Assembly (NCBI GenBank): GCA_028565635.1 | Contig: JAOXYB010072277.1 | Coordinates: forward strand, 5,240-23,856 | From: Phoronis ovalis | Lineage: Eukaryota; Phoronida; Phoronidae | Direction of reading: 5' to 3' | Length of the DNA stretch: 18,617 nt | Part shown: positions 7,810 through 17,050 of the stretch, in pieces | Layout: the number at the start of each line of letters is the position of its first letter | How positions within the stretch are numbered: the stretch's first letter is position 1 | Made by a program: the position numbers and the translations under genes | Notes under the pieces: generated by a model | Told to the model about the DNA's origin: nothing | Database searches by the model: none | Seen by the model: only the letters and a program-made list of their open reading frames with translations

Positions 7810-10800
7810 GTATTTATGACATAAAATAATAACATATACCTATTGATTGTGTCTTATTCGATAAAGTATACAATTATTTATCGAATTAGCTATACATATA
7901 GCTTTGTGTAATATAACATATATGGTAAATGACGTATGATATTCCAAGAATTCTCTGTAAATTATACAATTATAATAAAGTATATATTTATTTATTATTA
8001 TTGATAACATTGACATGAAAGGTCGTTATTAAAAGGCACAAACCTAAGAACCTCAAGAAACATATTGGTTATGATAAGGTCAAAAGAAGACACTATATGT
8101 TTTGGTGCAGACTTAATTTGTATCCCTTAATTTAGAGACTTTAATATAATTATATAATAATATGGCTAATAACACAATAACAACATCGAATGGTAGATTT
8201 GATGATTGCATCATGTCTCATGGGAATGTATACAAAATCTTTTCATGGCATTTAACAAAGTAAAAATAGTATTTGTGAAGAATGTGTATATATTTATATT
8301 ACTATATTTATTACAACTATTGCTACCCAATTGACATCATTCAGGTATTTGTGACAGAAAGTAACTTTAAGAATTAAGGTCAAGGAGGGGGCAAGGAGTG
8401 GCTTTGTCAACTGAGATTAGAGGAACTTTTGGCCAACCTCCAATTTAATAAGCATCAGTACCACAAACACAGAAAATTACAGCAAGTACTTGAAATGCTG
8501 TTCGTCCACTGATTGGCATCAATGCAATAACAATAACAATGAAAGGATTTGTTTACAACTTTATTTGACTTATTAATGTAGTAAACAAATATCATTGAAT
8601 TATGGAATGCAAAAACAAATGCAAATACAACATTTTTGAATATTTGAAAAATTCTACATTATACAAATAAAATGAAGGAAAAAATACATCACAACTTTAA
8701 TAAATTAAAGGTGTCTGGTCATAATTCAATTTGTAGAATGATTTGCAGTTTGGTGTTGTAAGATAAATGAAAGAGTGATATACTGTTTTTGGTATGTGCT
8801 GTTATTTAATGAGCATTACTAATATTTCTTGTTTCAGAGTGTTTTGATGAAAAGTTTGTATATAAAGAATCTCAGATGCTTATCCAGTGTACCATCATCT
8901 TTCAAGGTAGGTCCAACACTAGTTCTGCTATATTTATTTATATGAGGTTTGCAGTAAATCACTTGTTGTTTTAGCAATATTTTATATGTAAAATACTGTT
9001 GACCTTTGAAAGATGCAATCTTGACTAATCAGACTAATTATTCACTATTTGTTGTGTAAGTGCTATGTCAGTACAGGAACAAGGAAACTGATAGTAAATA
9101 TATTGGATTACATGCAGAAATATGCAATTGGGAATCGGGTTGTCAGATGTGTATATCTGACAATTTGTGTTTGCTTTCTTGCAATCTTCTAAAAGGTCCC
9201 ATAAAATCAGATTATATTGAATTGCCATACTACCTTTGTATTGAGAGTGATGCATCAATGCTGGTACAATTATCCCAATGATTACTCAGTATTGGAAGTG
9301 GGTTTGGTTCTAATAGTGTCTATAGAGGCTATAATACCTGCTTAGTGTACATAATAAAGTTATTATAGGATTTAATTACAAGTGTTTAAGAAGCTGCCAG
9401 ATTTGTATATATATATTTAAAACTATATGAAAATGTAGTTTTTCAGCAATAGTCCTTTATTCCTGTCTCAACATGGCAGAAATATGTGTCTCTAAAGCAA
9501 GAAATTAAAAGGATAGTAGTACATGACCTATGTGTTTCCCATTTTGCTGCATTTATTCTCCTAAAATTTATATTTTGAATGTAATGTAAAAGTACTAAAC
9601 GTTTATTTAAGGATCTCACTAAAAATGTTTTGTAAATTAACTTATTTATAACTAAAATTAACTCTGTCATGTATCAAAGGTCCTTTTCGACATATTAAAC
9701 TGAAAACTACATTGTATGTGACCATAACCTAGGATATATAAAACTCTTAGAGTTTTATATATCCTAGCCATAACACATGGGAAAATGATATCTGGTTCAT
9801 GGGATCACCTCTGTTTGAGGCCAAAACTGTCTGAATATTTTTTTGTAATATAATGAAGTGAAAGTTATTTCAGCATCCATCACTGTGTGTGTTGCTTGTA
9901 TAACATGTTGATCTTATCTTTTATTCCCAATGGAAATAAACATTATAATGGTACATACACCCAAACACTGCGTATAACTGTATTGTAATGTAAGTTATAG
10001 AATATTTTTTACAGTATGCAGATCTGACAATTGAAAAGACAACAACGTTTCAGGAAAAACCAGATTGGAATAATCTAGTGTTTGGTAAAGAACTATCAGA
10101 CCACATGTTAGAAGTTGAATGGTCTTCAACTCGAGGATGGGGTAAACCACGCATTGTTCCCTATCACAATTTCTCCATCTCTCCCGCTGCCAAATGCTTT
10201 CATTATGCTGTTGAGGTAACTGAATATGAATGCAATTGCATTCAATACAATGACATTTCAACATCTATCTCTCATAACAGTACCGTATAACCTTAGTTTG
10301 TCCACATTTTATTAATTTTAGTTTTCCTGATGAAGCTACAGTCAAACCTGTCTTTAGACGTCACCCATATTAGCATTATTTATTGGACATATACACAAGT
10401 GGCATTTATAGCAGGTTGGACTGAACTGGAAAATTTACTAATTTTTGACAGCGTAGGTTGACAAACTTCTGAAAATTCAGTTTCATTATAAGTGAAGAGA
10501 AACTGAATGTGTGAGTACCATCACCATGTGCAGTGTAGATGATATTTTAGCATAGTTTATATGGATTACAAATATAAATTAAATTTGGCGTCATCAAGTG
10601 ACCATCTAAACATAAATCAGTATTTGAAATATTGAATATTTTAGACCATGTACAGGTTTTTTATTGGTGATAAATAGGTTTAATTGTATTATTAAGCAAT
10701 AGAAGTTAGTGAAATAAATGGGTGGTCTCTAATAAAAAGAAATAAAAAGTAAGTATATTTGTTTTAAAATGGATGGTTACATTATTGAAATGAGTAAATG

Positions 10801-13800
10801 AAGGTTATACGGTATTTTTACATGCCAGTACTTAAAATGCTCTTGCACTAATCAATACTGCTCTTCATAAATAAATGAAATATTAAAAGTAGGGTAATCT
10901 GCTACCATACGAAATATAATTCCTTGAAACTGCACAGACAACTGAACAGAATGGTATTAGTTTCTACATGTTCAGCTATAGTGAATACAAGAAATGTCTA
11001 TTTTATTATTATTAATTATTTGCTTGAGTTGCTTCTGCAAATTTATACCTGCTTCTACGTATATAAAATATCTTTTATAGTATTATGTATTTGATCAGGT
11101 TTTTGATTTGCATTATTGAAAATAGCTGTTATAGCTGAAGTTACTATTAAAGATGAATTGCAGATGAAATTGATAAAAATATATTCTTAAAATAAATGAA
11201 GGCTAGGGATTATTGGCACCTGTACCTCCTTTATGAGTATATCCTCTAACAAACAATTATGATAGTGAGACACAACAAAACCCTTAAGTTCTAATTACAG
11301 TTACAACTCTTCTCTACAAACAGTGAGAATGGGGCAATTTGATGACTACCCTAACATCTATTTCATTAAAAAATATATTTTTTTCTTTAAACAAAACCCT
11401 TCATTTATTTACTAATAAATTATTTTTTTTATCAAATTTAAAGAGGGATTATAAAAAAAAAAAATTTAAATTTTACTACAGTCTAAATATAATTTTACTC
11501 AAAAAAGATACAATTTTACATTGTATGAGTGGAGGTTTAGCCCACATAGTGGTAAAATTGGGAAACTGCAATAAGTCCTATTAAAAATTTATAAAATATG
11601 AGTTGCTTTGTTTTGAATTAAAAAGATACATCTTTTAAGCTTAAAAATTATCAGAAAGTGTCCAATAAACAGATTATCTTATGGAGGTTTAATAATTATC
11701 CAGCCTGATCGTGTATAATTTTTAAGTTCATTTTTTTGTTTCTTATAGTTATTTGAAGGCATGAAGGCATATTATGGTGTAGACAATAAAGTTAGATTGT
11801 TTCGGCCCTTGGAAAATATGAAAAGAATGAACATGTCAGCAGAAAGGGCTTGCTTGCCAGTAAGCATCACATCATTTCTTGCATTAGTCATTAAATTGTG
11901 CATATAGTTTGTGTACTGAGAAAAAACTCTCTAAGGAGCACCTTACAAAGTGAAACTAACTTTTTAAAGCTTGAGTTAGTACATTTTTGCATGAATTGTT
12001 CTATAATTTGTAAAATACTGTGTATACTTAATGCATTTTACAGGCTTTTGACAATGAGGAGCTGAAAGAATGTATAAAGAAATTAGTAAGCATAGATAAT
12101 GACTGGGTACCAAGATCTGACACAAGCTCACTGTACATAAGGCCAACACTTATTGGTGTTGAGGTATATCATTTTATAGTATTTTAAATGGTGGTGAAAA
12201 GATACTGCACGAAATAGAATATTTTATACAATCGTACTTTAATTAATGTTTAAAAATTACTAGTACACTGTAGTTTTTAATGGAGCTATATAAATATGTT
12301 TTTGTCAGATACTGTATGTAACATATTTTGATATTTAGTGTTATACGTCATTCTTAAGATTCGTATAACTGTCTGTATTTCCAGCCATCCCTTGGGGTCG
12401 CTAATTCTCAAGATGCTTTACTATATGTCATCACAGGCCCTGTTGGTGCTTACTTTCCGACTGGTCTTAAACCCGTATCACTGCTTGCCGATCCTAAATT
12501 TGTTCGTGCTTGGCCAGGTGGAAGCGGCAACTCTAAAATGGGCTCGTAAGTCTAATATTAATAAATAGCTCCCCACAGTTATGCATGAATCATGTGTGCT
12601 AAGAGTTGTGAGATTGCTCATTTAAAATGCGAGTAGTAGGGTTGATTGTGTCCATTACCCTATATATATATATGCTACCTAGGGGCAGGCATATAGCATT
12701 ATTTAAACATGTGTTGGTACATAACACCTGGTTGCTTTAAATATTAAGCCATGTGTTTTGTATAGCTGGAGACGGGTACATTGTAGGTACAATAATAAAC
12801 ATGAATCCATTCCAGCCTGTACAAGAACATTGAAATATTGTAACGTTAAATGAAAAAATTCTATTTTTCTCTTTTAGTGAAATTGAAAAGGCTTGCTTAA
12901 TCACCTAATATTAAATACTTAAATAATTTTTCAATTCCCTTAAGAAACAAAAGCCAATTTTTATTAATAAGAAGGTGGATTCTGTGCATGTAATCATATT
13001 CGATTGTTAAAAAAAAATATGGAAATCCCATGATATTTATACCTCTGTTGTATATGCTGTTCAATTCTATTGGTTGTAGCCTAGCTAGTTGTGACGTTAT
13101 GCTAAACTTTGCCGGTGGTTGTCTTTTTTAACAGTTAAGGCACCTTATGAAATATCAGCACATAGTAGTCGATGCATATTTTCAAACTAAATTTTAGATA
13201 GGTTGGCCGCATTAATTTTTTAAAAAACTCCCATTCAGATACACTTGGATGACCTTTTATTAGCAAAGATTTAAAAGAAAAACGATTTTTCGCTTTTCAT
13301 TAAGAAACAATGTCATGACATGTTTACAAACTTACTTGTTTAGCCATTCTGGTTGTTGAAGTAATTATTAAGGAATGACTGTTTATAGTGTATGGAAATT
13401 GCAATAAGTATATTGGAGTAGATTTCTATTCAAGAAAGAGCTATGATTTGAATGAAAAGAGTGAAAAGCTTAGGCCTATATGTGTCTATAATATGAGAAT
13501 ACTTTCCTTTTCAGAAATTATGGTCCAACTATCTACATACAAAAGATTGCCAATTCTATGGACTGTCAGCAGGTTTTATGGTTATATGGAAATGATCACC
13601 AGCTTACTGAAGTTGGAACAATGAATATATTGGTGTACTGGACTAATGAAAAAGGAGGTAATTTTGTAATTCTTAATTTATGTATCATTCAGGTATAGTG
13701 ATATTCTGCCCCCTGATGCAATATAGTGATATTGATCAAATCATCTTGAAAATTATGCTCTGGTGCTTATTTTTAAATAACTTCTATTTTGTTACTTAAA

Positions 13801-16213
13801 TTAACACACACACCCATGTCACAATGCTGCCACAGTAATATATTGTACAGGTGCTGAACATAAAATACAATCTTCAATACATTACTTATCAATGTCCCAT
13901 TACAGTATTAGCTTTTTTAATTTCCATATATTAGCAGTTTCATTAAGTGAAGTATACATGTTACATAACTCCTCATATAATTTGTAATTTGTCAACATCA
14001 ATAAGTCAGAATAACAGTTGATTTGAAGTCGTGTAGATCAGCATATGGGTCATAGGCCATTCCATGCCAGTTTGGTAACAAACATATGGGTCATAGGCCA
14101 TTCCATGCCAGTTTGGTAACAAAGGACCCCTTCGTCACTGACCATTCAAATTAATCCGACAGTGTTCTGTTACAGAGAAAGAGTTAATTACACCACCTTT
14201 GGATTCTGGTGTCATTTTACCTGGCGTTACTAGACAAAGTCTTCTTGACCTTGCAAGAAAATGGGTAAGGCTTAAAACAAGCTTGTCCGCTTATACAACT
14301 TTCTGATTATAATATTGACCTTGCCAGAAATGTTATTTAAATAGCATATGATCACTCAAATGACTCACAGTGTAAACTATAAAGAAATACTATTGAAAAG
14401 ATACCTTATTTATGTACCAGTATAGCAAGTATACTATATCATTGATATTGAGTATGCTGTTCTGCATTATTGATAGGTTCATATATGTGTGCATACTGGT
14501 GTGAAATATTGCATACATAGATAGAAGTGATGTTGTAACTGTCATAGTTTTAATTGAAAGAAATTTATTATGCATGACATTATAATTGAAATGTGTTTGT
14601 TCAGTTACTGGTTGACACATGAAGCATTTGTTAAAACCAAGTGCAAAGTTTTCAATCTTGAAAGTATCAAAAGTATAGTGTCTTTGGTTGTATCAGGATG
14701 TACATTACATGATGTGCGGTTTAAAATGTTACTGTCAATGGAAATAATAACATTATCTGGCCTGGTCTAAAACTTTCAATTGTCTCATGTTTCCTTTTTC
14801 ACATTCCAGGTTTTACATATTTTAATATCTTTTTTTTCAGGGAGAATTTAAAGTTAGTGAAAAGGCAATTACGATGCCAGAAGTAACTAAAGCTCTCAAA
14901 GAAAACAGGGTACGCACACTGGCACATAGACTAATACATTTTACATACTTTTAATTGCGTTAAAACACCACTGCAGTATTGGTGATGAAATACAACTACA
15001 TTAAAACTAGCTGATATACATATCATATATAAAGCCCACATGACATTGATTCAGTACATTTTGAATACTGTCAACAGCATATAACATAACTTGCAAGTAA
15101 GGGAATTATTTTCTATCTGTGTTCTTTGAGCAGTAAAAAGCTATGTAGCCTGTGCTAGTATTTCTCATCTGTAAAAATATGCAATTATTGTTTATATAAT
15201 GTAAAAATCCAAGAAGTTGCTGCTTTTTAAATTGTATAAATAATCAGTTTGTCATCATATTTATTACAGTTGTTAGAAATGTTTGGAGCTGGCACAGCTT
15301 GTGTAGTTTGTCCTGTTGAGAGAATTCATTATGCAGGCGAAGATCTTATGATTCCTACCATGAGCAATGGAGCTCCTTTAACTATGAGGTTCTTCAATGA
15401 ACTGATGGATATTCAGGTAAAAGACTTATAAGTCAAATAAATATCACGATGAATAGGACATTACACTGTGGTTGGTCAATGTCAGAAACAAAACAGCAGT
15501 CTTTAACAATGTATCATAAATGTCTTTTTGGAATTATAAACAGCTGACATTTCTTGCTTTGAAAAGTATTTTCAAATAACTTACACTGTGGAAATCAAAG
15601 GAAGTTGTATTAGCAAATAATATTAAGCGAAACCTTTCGTGAAGAAAGATATATTTTGTATGATATAGCTTGTAGTGAATACTAAGTAGGGACTTTGTTA
15701 GTCCCTAAAATTCTATTCATAACTCATAACTGCTTTGATACTGACTAGTTCGTTTCCTGTTACTGTCCAATGAAATTATCGTCGGAAGTCAGTTTATAAT
15801 TATACTGTATTCCAATTACAACTTATGATTTTGGTGAGAAAAAGTTTAAAAATACACATAGAACACATTGCAGTTAGTTAAACTGTCAAGAGAGGCACAG
15901 TAAATAACTGTACAATACAAATGCATATTATTACTATTTACAGCGAAGTGTGACTCTGTGGTATGCGGTATTATGCCCTTTATTTAGCCATCTATATGAT
16001 GAGGTCGAATCTCGTTGCAAATGGTAGTAACATCTTTGTATTAAATGTGTCACAAGTATTATTTCAAGCTCTTAACTGTAGCTACTATGCTACATTTTTG
16101 ATCTGCTTATTCCATTCAGAATAACATACTGTACATTATATTTTATGATGATATATTTCTAGTATGGACGGACAAGCCCACCATTTACTGACTGGATCGA
16201 CATAGTAGATTAA
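7762..16213 (+). CDS. BCAT: Branched-chain amino acid aminotransferase, mitochondrial type, 11 coding exons
   Basis: PLP enzyme (fold type IV) that transaminates leucine, isoleucine and valine with 2-oxoglutarate, the first step of their breakdown. Joined exons: 7762-7809, 8838-8906, 10015-10215, 11749-11859, 12044-12163, 12385-12545, 13515-13657, 14176-14264, 14841-14909, 15270-15416, 16163-16213. They give 402 residues and a TAA stop, close to human BCAT2 (392) and BCAT1 (386). Residues 1 to about 35 are basic with no acid (RCLSSV), a likely mitochondrial leader. The core is [21 protein letters not shown] (107-114), RLFRP (122-126), the PLP lysine K234 in [15 protein letters not shown], and cofactor-binding E269 in LTEVGTMN. 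C348 and C351 form the CVVC redox pair of animal BCATs. All exon phases agree. The BCAT1/BCAT2 split is a vertebrate matter, so I give a neutral symbol. The start is the first ATG that yields the leader. Confidence 0.95.
7856..7886. repeat. Perfect 10-bp inverted repeat
   Basis: ATTCGATAAA at 7856-7865 pairs with TTTATCGAAT at 7877-7886, with an 11-base loop. It lies 46 bp into BCAT intron 1. It could be chance in AT-rich DNA. Confidence 0.6.
7887..8837. other. BCAT intron 1 remainder, nothing recognised
   Basis: AT-rich. I see no gene, repeat family or conserved structure before the exon 2 acceptor. Confidence 0.7.
8838..8906 (+). CDS. BCAT: BCAT coding exon 2
   Basis: 23 codons, [20 protein letters not shown] then SFK, residues 17-39. 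Basic and acid-free, so likely the end of the leader. The acceptor is TTGTTTCAG and the donor GTAGGT; phase 0. The leader is poorly conserved, so this exon is less certain than those downstream. Confidence 0.82.
9722..9774. repeat. Perfect 39-bp palindrome flanked by 7-bp direct repeats
   Basis: CTAGGATATATAAAACTCT (9729-9747) and its exact reverse complement (9749-9767) surround a single T at 9748. The palindrome is bracketed by CCATAAC at 9722-9728 and again at 9768-9774. The layout resembles insertion of a tiny fold-back sequence with a target duplication. It lies in BCAT intron 2. Confidence 0.93.
10015..10215 (+). CDS. BCAT: BCAT coding exon 3
   Basis: 67 codons, residues 40-106, start of the catalytic core: [34 protein letters not shown]. 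The acceptor is a T run ending ACAG and the donor GTAACT. Confidence 0.95.
10339..10423. mobile_element. Decayed 85-bp inverted-repeat element
   Basis: It starts CAGTCAAACCTG (10339-10350) and ends CAGGTTGGACTG (10412-10423), inverted copies with one mismatch. Looser pairing continues inward (TAGACGTCACC against GTGGCATTTATAG). No open frame. It is likely a short non-autonomous DNA element in BCAT intron 3; family not assigned. Confidence 0.65.
10424..11748. other. BCAT intron 3 remainder, AT-rich low complexity
   Basis: No gene is recognised. Positions about 11350-11480 are A/T runs that produce an 81-codon open frame of Lys, Phe and Asn without family character. Confidence 0.7.
11749..11859 (+). 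CDS. BCAT: BCAT coding exon 4
   Basis: 37 codons, residues 107-143, [20 protein letters not shown] then ENM-like helix to ACLP. It contains the conserved FEGMKA and LFRP blocks of the small domain. The acceptor is TTTCTTATAG and the donor GTAAGC. Confidence 0.95.
12044..12163 (+). CDS. BCAT: BCAT coding exon 5
   Basis: 40 codons, residues 144-183, with DWVP and [10 protein letters not shown], the conserved strand of the BCAT active-site region. The acceptor is TTTTACAG and the donor GTATAT; phase 0. Confidence 0.95.
12385..12545 (+). CDS. BCAT: BCAT coding exon 6, PLP lysine
   Basis: 53 codons plus two bases, residues 184-236. It holds [18 protein letters not shown] and the cofactor lysine K234 in GGSGNSKMG. 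The donor GTAAGT follows TC (phase 2); the split codon makes S237 where mammalian enzymes usually have glycine. Confidence 0.95.
12546..13514. other. BCAT intron 6, nothing recognised
   Basis: 969 bp. It includes a short (TA)n run near 12662-12672 and ordinary AT-rich DNA. Open frames here are chance. Confidence 0.7.
13515..13657 (+). CDS. BCAT: BCAT coding exon 7
   Basis: 143 bases, residues 238-284 with split codons on both sides. It reads [30 protein letters not shown] and [11 protein letters not shown]269 is the expected partner of the PLP pyridine nitrogen. The acceptor is CCTTTTCAG and the donor GTAATT. Confidence 0.95.
14042..14123. repeat. Exact 41-bp tandem duplication
   Basis: 14042-14082 and 14083-14123 are identical, starting CATATGGGTCATAGGCCATT. 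Identity over 41 bp implies a recent event. The second copy ends 52 bp before BCAT exon 8, close to the branch-point region. Confidence 0.97.
14176..14264 (+). CDS. BCAT: BCAT coding exon 8
   Basis: 89 bases, residues 286-314 after split E285. It reads [29 protein letters not shown], the conserved [14 protein letters not shown] block. DSG has one residue more than the mammalian NG. The donor is GTAAGG. Confidence 0.95.
14265..14840. other. BCAT intron 8, nothing recognised
   Basis: 576 bp. Two overlapping opposite-strand open frames of 66 and 76 codons look like chance. Confidence 0.7.
14841..14909 (+). CDS. BCAT: BCAT coding exon 9
   Basis: 23 codons, [20 protein letters not shown] then ENR, residues 315-337. 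The acceptor is a long T run ending CAG and the donor GTACGC. Confidence 0.92.
14910..15269. other. BCAT intron 9, nothing recognised
   Basis: 360 bp of AT-rich intron without visible elements. Confidence 0.7.
15270..15416 (+). CDS. BCAT: BCAT coding exon 10, CxxC redox motif
   Basis: 49 codons, residues 338-386, [20 protein letters not shown] through [18 protein letters not shown] carries C348 and C351, which align with the mammalian mitochondrial BCAT redox pair. The acceptor is TTTATTACAG and the donor GTAAAA. Confidence 0.95.
15687..15707. repeat. Small perfect hairpin
   Basis: TAGGGACT and AGTCCCTA, 8-bp arms with a TTGTT loop, in BCAT intron 10 (15417-16162). The rest of that intron shows nothing I can name. 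Confidence 0.6.
16163..16213 (+). CDS. BCAT: BCAT coding exon 11 and stop
   Basis: 16 codons plus [19 protein letters not shown]. The acceptor is ATATTTCTAG. The YG after the exon 10 LMDIQ matches the usual IQYG near the BCAT C-terminus; the tail itself is variable in the family. Confidence 0.9.
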   Translation, partial: YGRTSPPFTDWIDIVD

Positions 16214-16557
16214 ATGGTGCACCATCCATGTTTCAAGTCAAGATGAAATTGTGTGTAAATGTGAATGGTTTTGCTGCCTATATATGTGTGTGCATGCACT
16301 ATCATGTGGTGGGTGGATACTGTCTTTTCTGTTGTTAATAATTTCATATTTATCTCATGACATGTTAAACATCATTAATCAGGACTGTGATAGGTGCATT
16401 TTAATGTGAAGATCTACTACCAGATTGTGCTATGAAATGTAATTAACATACTTTAAATTTACTTTACTGTTTATTCATAGAAATATTTATGGCATTTGCT
16501 TTGAAATACATATAGAAGAGTTCATTTTGTACACTAGATAATACTACCTTACTCATA

Positions 16558-16694
16558 CCGTATTTTCTAATAATCGCCCCCTGCTTTAATAATCACACCC
16601 TCTAAAAATCACCCCCAGGGCAGCAATTTGAGTTGAAGACCCATCTGAATTAATACGAGATAATCACACAGGGCGATTATTTGAGAAAATATGG
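16558..16694. mobile_element. 137-bp MITE-like element with TA flanks
   Basis: The left end CCGTATTTTCTAATAATCGC (16558 on) is mirrored by GGGCGATTATTTGAGAAAATATGG at the right end (16671-16694). Arms are about 23 bp with two or three differences. TA dinucleotides flank both ends (16556-16557, 16695-16696), as in Tc1/mariner-like and related insertions. Inside are degenerate repeats of AATCgCCCC / AATCaCaCCC / AATCaCCCCC type. It would be transcribed in the BCAT 3' UTR. Confidence 0.82.
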
Positions 16695-17015
16695 TACATG
16701 TTAATGAATTGCAAATATCAACTCTTTTTACTAGTCTCTCCTATTTTAACTAGAGTTTTTAATCAGATTCTCTCTTGTAATTTTCCATCATATTCTATGA
16801 ATCACATGTTTATCCTAGACAGAAGTCCAGCGAGGGGGGAGGCTACATTAAGATGCTGTGCTGAACATCTGTCTATTAACTAGCATATTAATCTACGATT
16901 TATTGGTAACTGTGTACAGTGGATAATTTCCACTGATTTACTAGTACAAGATCTTGTAATAATATATTTTAAAAATAGATAACAGTATCTATGCATTAAA
17001 CTTCACCTTTGCTGT

Positions 17016-17032
17016 AATAAACTTGGAATAAA
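17016..17032 (+). promoter_or_regulatory. BCAT: Candidate polyadenylation signals (two AATAAA)
   Basis: AATAAA occurs at 17016-17021 and again at 17027-17032, about 800 bp after the BCAT stop. Two hexamers in 17 bp make this the best candidate, though AATAAA is common in AT-rich DNA. Confidence 0.5.
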
Positions 17033-17050
17033 TATGCAGTACAGGATGAT

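Larger units (their letters stand above)
16214..17050 (+). other. BCAT: Probable BCAT 3' UTR
   Basis: AT-rich sequence from the stop codon to just past the first clear polyadenylation signals. It contains a 137-bp inverted-repeat element. The true end cannot be fixed without transcript data. Confidence 0.55.

Noticed and set aside
9034-9281. Overlapping open frames on both strands in BCAT intron 2
   Set aside because: Short, mutually antisense, no motif, and inside an intron supported by good splice sites.
11339-11584. 81-codon plus-strand open frame
   Set aside because: A product of A/T runs, composed of Lys, Phe, Asn and Leu; no family character.
15950-16025. GGTCGAATCTC resembling a tRNA T arm
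   Set aside because: The upstream sequence lacks a convincing A box or acceptor stem pairing.
16698-16883. 61-codon open frame after the BCAT stop
   Set aside because: It lies in the probable 3' UTR, with no splice sites or similarity to the BCAT C-terminus.
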